64,000 nucleotides of DNA from Pseudomonas putida (GTDB lineage: Bacteria; Pseudomonadota; Gammaproteobacteria; Pseudomonadales; Pseudomonadaceae). The stretch is from the NCBI RefSeq assembly GCF_009883635.2, contig NZ_CP026115.2, positions 5,084,001 through 5,148,000 on the forward strand. The letters are read 5' to 3'. Every line of letters begins with the position of its first letter. Within the stretch, counting starts at the first letter, position 1. The notes under the pieces are model-generated. The model ran no database searches and was not told the origin of the DNA. It saw only the letters and a program-made list of their open reading frames with translations. Position numbers and translations under genes: made by a program. This document shows positions 34,942-43,463 of this stretch, one piece after another.

Positions 34942-37008
34942 TCAGACATGCCCGCTGCTGTTGACGATGCGCAGACACAGCGCCTCGTAAGGGTCGAGAT
35001 TGACGGTCAGTCGGCCATCTTCGGTCAGGTCGCCTTCGACCGTCTCGTTGATCATGTCCACCACCGGCCCCGGGCTAAAGCCGGTCAATTGCAGTTGCTC
35101 GGCGATTACCTCATGGCCGAAGTTCAAGGCACTGATCTGGATGCCACGCCCGGCTGGCAGCTCATGCACCATCACCAGCAGGCCCGGGCTGCTGACCTCG
35201 GGCACCAGCACCTGGCGGCTGGTGGCGATGCCATAGGCCTGACGCACGGCCAGCAGCTTCTTCACCTGGCTGGCGAACGACTCAGGGTTATCCAGCTGGC
35301 TGTCGAGGCTGCCGTACAGCGAGCGGGCACGGGGCATGCCGCGCACCGAGGCTTGTGCCTGCGGGTCGAGCCCGGCCAGGTCGTAGCCGCCCCGGTGGAT
35401 CCAGCGAGTATCGCCGTCGAGCATGCGCTCGGCCACCGCCTCGGCCGGCAACGGCAACGCACCGACCAGGTCCCACCCGGACAGCGCGACCACGCCCGGT
35501 TGCATGGCGTTGTACATCACCAGCAGCAGGTGCACCTTCTGGATCAGCGCGATATCTGCCGGGCTGAGCTGTTCGAGGTCACGAATGCCCAGCGCCGCGG
35601 TGATCAGGCTGGCGGTGGTGCAGGCGATGCCGTTGGTGACGAAGCGCAGGTTGTACGGCGCATGCTCACCCGACAGGCGTTCGTAGATCTCTTCGCGGAT
35701 GTGCTCGCGCAGAATACCGCCGGGCAGGGTCTGGCCCTTGTACAGGTACATGTCGTGGGCGTGCAGGGTCCAGAAGTGCACCAGCTCGACGGTCAGTTCA
35801 TCGTGGTTCTGCAGGGCGTGGATCAACGACGCCGGGTCGATGCCGAAGGCGTGCATCTCCTTGAGCATCAGGCGCAGGAATTCGGTGTCGCCGGTCAGCA
35901 AGGCATGCTGGCAGGCGGGGCGGGTGATGAAATCGTAGGACAGGTCGGCACCGCCCTTGGACATCTGCGCGATGTCGTCGAGGGTCAGGTTGAGCTCCTG
36001 GAAGCTGAAGCCACCGGCCTTGCGGATCATGCCGCCAATCAGCTGGTTGCCGACGATCGACAGCGGATGGCTTTCCGACCAGGCACTGCCGCTGGCGCGG
36101 GTCTCCACGCCGAGAAAGCCGTTGGCATCCAGGCGCAGGCCGCGGGCGCCCAGGCAGTCCAGCGCGTGCAGGGCGTCGCCGATGATCATCTGCTGAGCGG
36201 CGAAGCTGGGGTCGAGCCAGTTCAGTGACGGCTGGCCGTCCTTGAAGTAGTGCAGGTACACCCAGCGTCGGGTCTTGCCATCGACCCCGGTGATCGGTGC
36301 GGTGGCGCTCCAGTCGGTTTCCTTGACCCCGGGCTCGAAGAAAATCACCCGCTGCAGCTGGCCGACGATGTAGTGGCGCAGCTTGAGTTCATCGCACAGC
36401 GCCGGTGCCAGGTTGACCGCATCGCGGCCCTCGGGCACGTCGGGCAGCAGCGGCCAGTCCTCCTCGCGGATCTCGACCATGTGGAAGAGCCCGGGATAGG
36501 CGCCATAAGCCAGTTCGGCCAGGCGGAAGTCGGCGCCCTTGCCGGTGTGCGAGGGGATCAGGTCGTCAATGGTCACGGCATTGTGCGCGGCGGCCATGCG
36601 GCTCATCTGCACCAGCTCCTGCTCGTTGCCGTAGAGCGGGTCGATGTCGAAGCTGATGCGGTCGAAGTTGCCGTCGATGCTGGGGGTGAAATCACGTCCG
36701 CGCACACCGCCAGATTGCTTGATCGGGCCAGTGTGGATGCCTTGTACACCGATCTCCGACAGGCGCTTCCACAGCGTTTCGTGGCCGAGGGCAGACAGTA
36801 CCGAGCAGCCTTCGGGGGCGATGATCGCGTCGGGGTAGACCGTCAGCCACACCGAGGCAATCTCGGTGGCCCGGCGTGGCTGGGCTTCGGCGTAGGGGTT
36901 CTGCCACAGGCGTGACTGGCCGGAGTACAGCTTGGCGCGCTCCTGCGAGGCCTTGAGCATCGAGCGGTCTTCAAGCCATTTGAGGTAAGACGGGTCGGGC
37001 TGGGTCAT
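34942..37008 (-). CDS. treS: Trehalose synthase (maltose alpha-D-glucosyltransferase), Pseudomonas type
   Basis: A 688-residue GH13-like enzyme interconverting maltose and trehalose. The start [20 protein letters not shown] is near-identical in pattern to the characterised P. stutzeri TreS, as are [33 protein letters not shown] (catalytic Asp), [20 protein letters not shown] (acid Glu) and [18 protein letters not shown]. It lacks a fused maltokinase domain and is not in a glycogen cluster here. Trehalose serves as osmolyte and desiccation protectant. GAGG eight bases before the ATG supports the start. Confidence 0.92.
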   Translation of the reverse strand: MTQPDPSYLKWLEDRSMLKASQERAKLYSGQSRLWQNPYAEAQPRRATEIASVWLTVYPDAIIAPEGCSVLSALGHETLWKRLSEIGVQGIHTGPIKQSGGVRGRDFTPSIDGNFDRISFDIDPLYGNEQELVQMSRMAAAHNAVTIDDLIPSHTGKGADFRLAELAYGAYPGLFHMVEIREEDWPLLPDVPEGRDAVNLAPALCDELKLRHYIVGQLQRVIFFEPGVKETDWSATAPITGVDGKTRRWVYLHYFKDGQPSLNWLDPSFAAQQMIIGDALHALDCLGARGLRLDANGFLGVETRASGSAWSESHPLSIVGNQLIGGMIRKAGGFSFQELNLTLDDIAQMSKGGADLSYDFITRPACQHALLTGDTEFLRLMLKEMHAFGIDPASLIHALQNHDELTVELVHFWTLHAHDMYLYKGQTLPGGILREHIREEIYERLSGEHAPYNLRFVTNGIACTTASLITAALGIRDLEQLSPADIALIQKVHLLLVMYNAMQPGVVALSGWDLVGALPLPAEAVAERMLDGDTRWIHRGGYDLAGLDPQAQASVRGMPRARSLYGSLDSQLDNPESFASQVKKLLAVRQAYGIATSRQVLVPEVSSPGLLVMVHELPAGRGIQISALNFGHEVIAEQLQLTGFSPGPVVDMINETVEGDLTEDGRLTVNLDPYEALCLRIVNSSGHV

Positions 37009-37449
37009 TTCGCGTCCTCTTTGCGTGGCGGCACCGGCCCAAGTTATGACGGCATCGCGGGCGGATCGTTCGGCTGAGAATAGCGATGGCTATTTCGCGG
37101 GTAATCTCACTCCATGGCGGGATTTCAAGGTGAGCATCGATGGCCCCTCACCTGACTTCAGGCATGCACCAAGGCGGCCCCTGTTGGCGGCACAGGAGAG
37201 ATTGGCCCGAAACAAACTGTAGGAGCGGATTTATCCGCGATGCGCCGCGCGGGCGGCGCTCGATCTTGAGAGCGCTGCAAAGCTGCCGTCATGCACCTGC
37301 GGCCCTCATGCGATCCCATGACAGGTGCTCGGGTGTCACAAGCGCGAAGCATGGCGCAGGCGTGGGTGGCCGAGCAGCAGCACCAGCAAGGCCGCTCCCA
37401 CAACAGCTCCCACAACCGCTCCCATAGGGCGCTCACACGGGTATCGAAT
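37009..37449. other. Intergenic region with one REP-like element
   Basis: A 441-base gap between treS and a LysR gene, both read leftwards. It holds a P. putida intergenic element at about 37217-37262 (TGTAGGAGCGGATTTATCCG, then an inverted GCGCCGC/GGCGGCGC core). A short run of near-repeats of GCTCCCACAAC follows at 37391-37425. The treS promoter should lie near its left end. No coding frame here looks real. Confidence 0.55.
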
Positions 37450-38367
37450 TCAGCGCCGGGCCGAGAGTTGCTGCGGTGCCAGGAAGGCATCATGGAAGTA
37501 GGTGCGCAGCGCCTGCATCGCCGGGCTGAAGGCGCGCTCGCGGTGCCAGGCGAGGCCGACGCTCATCGGTGTCACCGGGTCAGTGATGGTCACCGTTTCG
37601 ATGCGCTTGCCTTCAAGCGACCAGGGGCGGTGCACCAGGTCGGAGAGGATCGCCACACCACTGCCGTTGGCGACCATGCTGCGCACGGCCTCCACCGAGC
37701 TGGTGCGTACCCGCACATTCGGCCGTTGCCCGGCCTGCTGCCAGTAACGCATGGCGCTTTGTTCGGCCTCGTCCACGGTGAGCAGGATGTACGGCTCCCG
37801 GGCCACGTCGGCCAGGCTCACCGCCGAACGTTCGCATAACGGATGATGACCGGGCAGCCATAGCCGGCGCTCTGAGTTGAACAGGGTTTCCGAGACGATA
37901 TCGGGGTGGGTGAGGTTGGCGGTGAGCACCACTGCCATGTCGAAACGGCCTTCCAGCAGCCCCTGCTCGATGGCGCTGCGCTCCTGTTCATGCACTTGCA
38001 GGGTCACGTCCGGATGCCAGTGCTCCAGGCGCTGCAAGTGGTGCGGCAGGAAGTAGCCGATCACCGTGTAGCTCGCCGCCAGGCGCAGCAGGCCGCTGGC
38101 GCGCACATCGGGCAGCGGGCTGTTCAGGGCATCGTCGACGCTGCGCAGGATCACATAGGCGCGGTTGAGGAAGTGCCGGCCGGCTTCGGTCAGGCTCATG
38201 CCCTGGGCCGAGCGCTGGAACAGCAGCACCCCCAGCATCGCCTCCAGTTCCTTGATCGCGGTGGTCACCGCCGACTGGGAAATATTGAGGTGAATCGCCG
38301 CCTGGGAGATCTGGCCGATCTCGGCGGTGGCGACAAAATAGCGAACCTGGCGCAGGGTCAGTGACAC
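37450..38367 (-). CDS. LysR-family regulator, divergent from the pxp operon
   Basis: A 305-residue LysR protein. The N-terminal winged helix-turn-helix is complete (RQVRYFVATAEIGQISQAA, SQSAVTTAIKELEAMLG), followed by linker helix and effector-binding domain (FDMAVVLTANL, SMVANGSGVAILSDL). Divergent orientation from pxpA with 116 bases between implies it controls the 5-oxoprolinase-like operon; the inducer would be 5-oxoproline or the operon's true substrate. Confidence 0.9.
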   Translation of the reverse strand: MSLTLRQVRYFVATAEIGQISQAAIHLNISQSAVTTAIKELEAMLGVLLFQRSAQGMSLTEAGRHFLNRAYVILRSVDDALNSPLPDVRASGLLRLAASYTVIGYFLPHHLQRLEHWHPDVTLQVHEQERSAIEQGLLEGRFDMAVVLTANLTHPDIVSETLFNSERRLWLPGHHPLCERSAVSLADVAREPYILLTVDEAEQSAMRYWQQAGQRPNVRVRTSSVEAVRSMVANGSGVAILSDLVHRPWSLEGKRIETVTITDPVTPMSVGLAWHRERAFSPAMQALRTYFHDAFLAPQQLSARR

Positions 38368-38383
38368 AGTGGGCTCCTGGGTA

Positions 38384-38419
38384 TCTGATTTTCAGAAGAC
38401 ACCCTATCTGTTTATAGAT
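38384..38419. promoter_or_regulatory. Two small palindromes, candidate LysR binding sites
   Basis: TCTGATTTTCAGA (38384-38396, 5-base arms) and CTATCTGTTTATAG (38404-38417, overlapped by ATCTGTTTATAGAT 38406-38419) are 20 bases apart start to start in the regulator/pxpA intergenic region. That arrangement suits the recognition and activation half-sites of a LysR tetramer. Confidence 0.5.
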
Positions 38420-38483
38420 CTTCCCAAGGGGGTCGGGAGAATCTAACGTGGCTTGCATGCCGTCACAAGCCAGGAGAACAGCG

Positions 38484-39242
38484 ATGCGCGCAGTGGATTT
38501 CAACTCTGACATGGGCGAGGGCTTCGGCCCCTGGACCATCGGCGATGGCGTCGACCACGAACTGATGGCCTTCATCAGCTCGGCCAACATCGCCACCGGC
38601 TTCCATGCCGGCGACCCCGGCACCATGCGCCGCACCGTCGAGCGGGCCAAGGCGCTGGGCGTGGGCGTGGGGGCTCACCCCGGTTTCCGCGACCTGGTCG
38701 GCTTCGGCCGCCGCCACATCAATGCCCCGGCCCAGGAGCTGGTCGACGACATCCTCTACCAGCTCGGTGCGTTGCGCGAGATTGCCCGGGCGCAGGGCGT
38801 CAGGCTGCAGCACATCAAGCCCCATGGTGCGCTGTACATGCACCTGGCCCGTGATGAAGAGGCCGCACGCCTGCTTGTGGAAAACCTGCGGGTGATCGAA
38901 CCCGAGCTGTTGCTGTATTGCATGCCCGGCTCGGTGATCTGCCGCATTGCCCAGGACCTCGGCCAACCGGTGGTACGCGAGTTCTACGCCGACCGCGAGT
39001 ACGATCTGAGTGGCTCCATCGTGTTCACCCGCCATGTGCGTGGTTACCAGCCGCAACGGGTCGCCGAGCGGGTGCTGCGGGCCTGCCAGGAGGGTGTGGT
39101 GCGCACTGTGGAAGGCCAGGACCTGGCGATCGAATTCGATTCCATCTGCCTGCACAGTGACACCCCGGGCGCGCTCGACCTGGTCGAGGCCACGCGTGCC
39201 GCGCTGGACGCCGCCGGCATCGAGGTGCGTGCACCGCGCTGA
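38484..39242 (+). CDS. pxpA: 5-oxoprolinase subunit A (LamB/YcsF family)
   Basis: A 252-residue protein with the family start [24 protein letters not shown] and [14 protein letters not shown]. PxpA, with PxpB and PxpC, hydrolyses ATP to open 5-oxoproline (pyroglutamate) to glutamate. AGGAG eight bases before the ATG fixes the start; an in-frame ATG 36 bases earlier lacks a site. First gene of the operon under the divergent LysR gene. Confidence 0.9.
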   Translation: MRAVDFNSDMGEGFGPWTIGDGVDHELMAFISSANIATGFHAGDPGTMRRTVERAKALGVGVGAHPGFRDLVGFGRRHINAPAQELVDDILYQLGALREIARAQGVRLQHIKPHGALYMHLARDEEAARLLVENLRVIEPELLLYCMPGSVICRIAQDLGQPVVREFYADREYDLSGSIVFTRHVRGYQPQRVAERVLRACQEGVVRTVEGQDLAIEFDSICLHSDTPGALDLVEATRAALDAAGIEVRAPR

Positions 39243-39335
39243 GTTTCGACGACTGCTGGCGCGAAGTCGCCGCAGCCGGTTGCACCTGTTTTGTTTTGCC
39301 TGCCGTTCGATAAAGATTCCAAAAAAGGAGCAGAC

Positions 39336-40211
39336 ATGGCCAGTACTCCCATCCGCTACAGCTTCGGTGCCGACGAGCACCTGTTCGCCGAAGTCAGCGA
39401 CAGCATGTCGCTGGAGGCCTTCTTCAAGGGCATGGCGGTGACCCGTGCGGTGGAGCGCCTGGCGCTGGAGGGCGTGCTCGACATATGCCTGGCCAATGCC
39501 TCGTTCCAGATCCGCTTCGACCCGGACCGCATCGCCCCCGAGGCGCTGCTCGAAGCCGTGCGTGGCGCCGAGGCCGAGGCGGTGTCCGAGCGGTCGTTGA
39601 GCACGCGGATCATCGAGATTCCGGTGCTGTACAACGACCCCTGGACCCACGAAACGCTCATGCGTTTCCGTGACCGCCACCAGGACCCCGACAGCACCGA
39701 CCTGGAGTACGCCGCCCGCATCAACGGCCTGGCCGACGTCGAGGCGTTCATTGCCGCGCACAGTGGCGCGCCATGGTTCGTGTCGATGGTCGGCTTCGTC
39801 GCCGGCTTGCCGTTCATGTTCCAAATGGTCGAGCGCGAGCGGCAGTTGCAGGTGCCCAAGTACCTGCGCCCCCGCACCGACACGCCCAAGCTGACCCTCG
39901 GCCATGGTGGCTGCTTCGGCTGCATCTACTCGGTGCGCGGGGCAGGGGGCTACCAGATGTTCGGCGTGACCCCGGCACCGATCTACGACCCGCAGCAGTC
40001 GCTGGCTTACCTGAAGGAACACATGGTGTTCTTCCGCCCCGGCGATATCGTCCAGTTCAAGCCCATCGACCGGCAGGCCTATGACCAGGCCGTGGCGGAT
40101 GTCGAAGAGGGGCGCTTCGACCTGCGTATCCGCCCGGTGGAGTTTTCCCTGGATGCATTCCTCGCCGACCCGGTCGGCTACCCCAAATCGCTGCAGGAGG
40201 CGCTGGCATGA
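39336..40211 (+). CDS. pxpB: 5-oxoprolinase subunit B-like protein (KipI family, long form)
   Basis: A 291-residue carboxyltransferase-domain protein of the KipI/PxpB family: EIPVLYNDP, GFVAGLPFM, RTDTPKLTLGHGG, YSVRGAGGYQMFGVTP and FRPGDIVQFKPID. Ordinary PxpB proteins are about 220-240 residues, so this is a longer relative with extra sequence after PVLYND and at the C-terminus. It also has a CFGC pair. The AAGGAG ribosome site supports the start. Its 3' end overlaps pxpC (ATGA). The substrate may therefore differ from 5-oxoproline. Confidence 0.85.
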   Translation: MASTPIRYSFGADEHLFAEVSDSMSLEAFFKGMAVTRAVERLALEGVLDICLANASFQIRFDPDRIAPEALLEAVRGAEAEAVSERSLSTRIIEIPVLYNDPWTHETLMRFRDRHQDPDSTDLEYAARINGLADVEAFIAAHSGAPWFVSMVGFVAGLPFMFQMVERERQLQVPKYLRPRTDTPKLTLGHGGCFGCIYSVRGAGGYQMFGVTPAPIYDPQQSLAYLKEHMVFFRPGDIVQFKPIDRQAYDQAVADVEEGRFDLRIRPVEFSLDAFLADPVGYPKSLQEALA

Positions 40212-41179
40212 TCAAGGTCATCAAACCCGGGTTGGCCACCTCGGTGCAGGACATGGGCCGCGAAGGCTATTACCACCTGGGCATCCCGCCTTCCGGTGCG
40301 CTGGACCAGTATGCCTTGCAGGCCGCCAACCACCTGGTCGGTAACCCCGCGGGTGCGGCGGGCCTGGAATGCACGTTGGTGGGGCCGGAACTGGAGTTCC
40401 AGCATGACGCGCTGGTGGCGGTGTGCGGTGCGCAGATGCCGGTGTTGCTCGATGGCCGTGAACAGCGCCCGGACACCGCCTTCGCGGTGCGTGCCGGGCA
40501 GGTACTGCGCTTCGGCTTCCCTACGGCGGGCGCGCGGGCGTACCTGGCCGTGGCGGGCGGCATTGATGTCCCCGAGGTGCTTGGCAGCCGCTCGACCTAT
40601 GCGTTGGGCGCGCTGGGCGGCTTGCAGGGGCGCAAGCTGGTAGCCGGTGACCTGTTGCCGGTCGGCGTGCCGAGTGGCAAGAGCCGCGCCGGGGCCAGTC
40701 TGCCCATGGCCTTGCGCCAGTCGCTGGGCGGCGAAGTGGTGCTGCGGGTGGTGCCGGGGTTGTACTTCCACCGCTTGACCGAGGCGGCGGCGAAAAGCTT
40801 TTTCACCGATGCCTGGACCGTCGGTTCAGAGGCCGACCGCATCGGCTATCGCTACAAGGGCGGCGGTGCGCTGAGCTTCCAGCCGCGTGAGCAGCCGTTT
40901 GGCGCGGGGTCGGACCCCTCGAATATCGTCGACAGCTGCTACCCGATCGGCTCGATCCAGGTGCCGGCGGGGCTGGAGCCGATCATCCTGCACCGGGATG
41001 CGGTGTCGGGTGGTGGCTACGCGATGATCGGCACAGTGATCAGTGCCGACCTGGACCTGATCGGGCAGATGCAGCCGAACCAGCAGGCGCGGTTTTTGGC
41101 GGTGAGCCTGGAGGATGCACTGGCGGCCCGGCGCTCTTACAAGAAGAAGCTGGGCTGCCTTGCCAGGTTGTTTGGCTGA
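40208..41179 (+). CDS. pxpC: 5-oxoprolinase subunit C (KipA family biotin-dependent carboxyltransferase-like)
   Basis: A 323-residue KipA/PxpC-family protein with the usual start IKVIKPGLATSVQDMGREGY, ALQAANHLVGNPAGAAGLE, LEFQHDALVAVCGAQMPV and GGYAMIGTVISADLDLIGQM. It partners PxpB in the ATP-dependent opening of a cyclic amide. Coupled to pxpB by a four-base overlap; followed by a REP element. Confidence 0.9.
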   Translation: MIKVIKPGLATSVQDMGREGYYHLGIPPSGALDQYALQAANHLVGNPAGAAGLECTLVGPELEFQHDALVAVCGAQMPVLLDGREQRPDTAFAVRAGQVLRFGFPTAGARAYLAVAGGIDVPEVLGSRSTYALGALGGLQGRKLVAGDLLPVGVPSGKSRAGASLPMALRQSLGGEVVLRVVPGLYFHRLTEAAAKSFFTDAWTVGSEADRIGYRYKGGGALSFQPREQPFGAGSDPSNIVDSCYPIGSIQVPAGLEPIILHRDAVSGGGYAMIGTVISADLDLIGQMQPNQQARFLAVSLEDALAARRSYKKKLGCLARLFG

Positions 41180-41197
41180 TTGAAGCAACAGCCTGTG

Positions 41198-41231
41198 CCG
41201 GCCTCTTCGCGGGCAAGCCCGCGAAAGGGCC
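41198..41231. repeat. Single P. putida-type REP element
   Basis: CCGGCCTCTTCGCGGGCAAG at 41198-41217 continues into CCCGCGAAAGGGCC, a hairpin with a GC-rich stem. It lies between the ends of the convergent pxpC and prolyl isomerase genes. Confidence 0.85.
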
Positions 41232-41239
41232 AGTGCAGG

Positions 41240-42022
41240 TTACGAAGAACCAGGCTCCTCAAGGCTGAACCCCTCGACCCCGAATTCCGCTTGCAGCGCC
41301 AGCAGGTATTCCCGCAGGGCCCGCCGTGTGGCCTCTTCACGCAAACACTGCGCCACCCGCTCGGCAACCTGCCGATAAGGCAACTGCCTGCGCTCGACCC
41401 GTTCATCGACGCATAGCACATGCCAGCCATACCGCGATGCCAGCGGCCGGTCGTGCATGCCCACCGGCAAGCGCTGCAGCACTTGGTCCAGCTCGGCCAC
41501 GGTCTGCCCCGAACTCAGCCAGCCCAGCTCGCCACCCTGGTCTTTCGAAGGGCAGGCCGAATGACGCTGGGCCAGCTCGGTAAAGCGCTCCGGGTGTTCA
41601 CCCAGTTCCTTCAGCAGCTGCTCGCCCAGGCGGTAGTGGGCATCCCGCGCGCGGGCATCTTCGGGCGCCGCAGGCAGCAGTATATGCCGCACTTTCATCC
41701 GCGCCGGTTCGCAGAAGCGTTCGCGATGGCTGTCGAAATAGCGAAGGCTGTCGGCGGCGTTCACCTGCGGCACGTTCAGCTCGTTTTCAAGCAAGCGGGC
41801 CGTGCCTTCATCCCCGGTCTGCAGCCCCAGCATCGCCGCACGCTGGTTGAGCAGCTCACGTATCACCAACGCACGGGCGGCGCTGCGTTGGGCTTCGAGC
41901 AGCGAGGCTGAGGGGTGAAAAGGCGTTTCCTTGGCAATGTCAGCCTCGCTGAGCAACGTATCGCCCACGCGGATCACCACTGCTGGGCCGTCGGGCAGGT
42001 TTTCGACCGCAATTCTTTCCAT
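41240..42022 (-). CDS. Parvulin-type peptidyl-prolyl cis-trans isomerase of the nitrate reductase operon
   Basis: A 260-residue protein with an N-terminal helical SurA/NifM-like part and a parvulin domain (KVRHILLPAAPEDARARD, GGELGWLSSGQTVAELDQV, LASRYGWHVLCVDER). No signal peptide is seen, so it should act in the cytoplasm. It follows narI by 12 bases, the last gene of the operon, and probably assists folding or assembly of the nitrate reductase. Denitrifying pseudomonads often carry this gene at the same place. Confidence 0.87.
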   Translation of the reverse strand: MERIAVENLPDGPAVVIRVGDTLLSEADIAKETPFHPSASLLEAQRSAARALVIRELLNQRAAMLGLQTGDEGTARLLENELNVPQVNAADSLRYFDSHRERFCEPARMKVRHILLPAAPEDARARDAHYRLGEQLLKELGEHPERFTELAQRHSACPSKDQGGELGWLSSGQTVAELDQVLQRLPVGMHDRPLASRYGWHVLCVDERVERRQLPYRQVAERVAQCLREEATRRALREYLLALQAEFGVEGFSLEEPGSS

Positions 42023-42034
42023 GCTCGCTACTCC

Positions 42035-42718
42035 TCAGCCACGCCGCCGAACGATCTGGTAGTTGCGCCCCAGATACCCCAGGGGAATGCTCCACACATG
42101 CACCAGCCGGGTGAAGGGGAACAGCAGAATGATGGTCAGGCCCAGGAAGATATGAAGCTTGAAAATGATCGGTGCATCGTTCAGGTAATTCGCGGCATCG
42201 CCGCTGAACAGCACGATCGCCTGCGCCCAGTTGGCCAGGGTCAGCATCATGGTGCCGTCGAGGTGGCCATAGGAGAAGAAGATCGTCACCAGCCCCAGGC
42301 AGGCCTGCAACAGCAGCAGGAAGATGATGGCGTTGTCCATCAGGCTCGACGAGGCGCGCACCCGCGGGTTGAACAGCCGGCGCCAGAGCAGCATGGCGCC
42401 GCCGATCACGCACAGCACACCGGCGAAACCGCCGATGACGATGGCCAGCAGCTGCTTGTGGCCGGCGGAGAGGAATGGCCCGTATACCCAGTGCGGGGTC
42501 AGCAGGCCGAACAGGTGGCCGAAGAAGATGATCAGGATGCCGATATGGAACAGATTGCTGGCCAGGCGCATGTGCTTGCTCGACAGCATCTGGCTGGACC
42601 CGGTTTTCCAGGTGTACTGGCCGTGGTCGTAGCGGAACAGGCTGCCGAGCAGGAACACGGTGCCGGCCAGGTAGGGGTAGTAGCCGTAGACCAGATGGAG
42701 CAGGTATTCCTCGAACAT
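42035..42718 (-). CDS. narI: Respiratory nitrate reductase gamma subunit (cytochrome b)
   Basis: A 227-residue, five-helix membrane protein that oxidises quinol and passes electrons to NarH. The start MFEEYLLHLVYGYYPYLAG has GGAGGT six bases upstream. Haem-ligand histidines lie in LFHIGILIIFFGHLFG and HIFLGLTIILLFPFTRLVHVW (in two helices). The length is normal. It sits between narJ (13 bases) and the prolyl isomerase. Confidence 0.95.
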   Translation of the reverse strand: MFEEYLLHLVYGYYPYLAGTVFLLGSLFRYDHGQYTWKTGSSQMLSSKHMRLASNLFHIGILIIFFGHLFGLLTPHWVYGPFLSAGHKQLLAIVIGGFAGVLCVIGGAMLLWRRLFNPRVRASSSLMDNAIIFLLLLQACLGLVTIFFSYGHLDGTMMLTLANWAQAIVLFSGDAANYLNDAPIIFKLHIFLGLTIILLFPFTRLVHVWSIPLGYLGRNYQIVRRRG

Positions 42719-42731
42719 GATGCACCTCCGT

Positions 42732-43463
42732 TCATTGGCCGCTGGGCGGCATGACCTGGATGACCTGGGGAATGGCCTCGTACTTGCGCTCGGCCAGGCG
42801 CCGGCCTTCGGCCGATTGCAGGCTGCAGTCCTGGGCGGACTTCGCCTCGAAACGCACCGCTTCTTCTTCCCACACCGCATCCAGCGCCTGCGGTGTGTTG
42901 TCGGCCGGTTCCGCGTTGGCAACCGGTCGCTGGGCGGCGATGCTGTCGCTGGCACCAATCAGCGTAAGCAGAGCGCGGGGCACCAGGGCGTAGCGGCTGT
43001 CACGTTCTTCCAGGCGGGCGCCAAGCAGCGCCAGGATCGGCTCGATCTCGCCCAGCCACTGACCGATCTCGGCCTCTTCACGGGTGGACAGATACTCCAG
43101 GAACAAGGGCAGGTGGTCCGGCAGTTCGCGGGCATCCAGCGTAAAGCCCGCCGCCGAATATTCCGCCAGCAGGTTGACCATCGCCTGGCCACGGTCACGG
43201 GACTCACCGTGCACATGCTCGAACAACAGCAGCGAGACGGCGCGGCCACGGTCGAACATCTCGACGTAGGCCTCTTCAAGGTCGAGCAAATCGCTCTCGG
43301 CAAGTTCCCGACACCATTGCGCAAGGCTGGCGCGCAGGGGCGGTGGCCATCGCGTTTCACGCTCGATCAGCGTGATCAGCTCGGGGCTTGCGGCCAGCAA
43401 CTCGGCGCTGGGGTAATCCAGCAGGCGCGCCAGCACGCGCAGGCTCAGCAGGCACTCACTCAC
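42732..43463 (-). CDS. narJ: Nitrate reductase assembly chaperone
   Basis: A 243-residue NarJ/TorD-family chaperone that holds apo-NarGH until the molybdenum cofactor is inserted. The GTG at 43463-43461 (VSECLLSLRVLARLLDYP) is preferred because it overlaps the narH stop and has GGAGG upstream. LEEAYVEMFDRGRAVSLLLF and HVHGESRDRGQAMVNLL are typical. The last 60 residues are acidic and variable. Confidence 0.93.
   Translation of the reverse strand: MSECLLSLRVLARLLDYPSAELLAASPELITLIERETRWPPPLRASLAQWCRELAESDLLDLEEAYVEMFDRGRAVSLLLFEHVHGESRDRGQAMVNLLAEYSAAGFTLDARELPDHLPLFLEYLSTREEAEIGQWLGEIEPILALLGARLEERDSRYALVPRALLTLIGASDSIAAQRPVANAEPADNTPQALDAVWEEEAVRFEAKSAQDCSLQSAEGRRLAERKYEAIPQVIQVMPPSGQ

Noticed and set aside
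32888..34990. A long plus-strand open frame opposite the autotransporter gene
   Set aside because: It is the antisense shadow of a high-G+C gene with strong codon bias; the minus-strand product has signal peptide, passenger and barrel, the plus-strand one has no recognisable domain.
37158..37493. A 111-codon minus-strand frame between treS and the LysR gene
   Set aside because: It covers a REP element and repeated GCTCCCA DNA, giving a cysteine/tryptophan-rich nonsense product.
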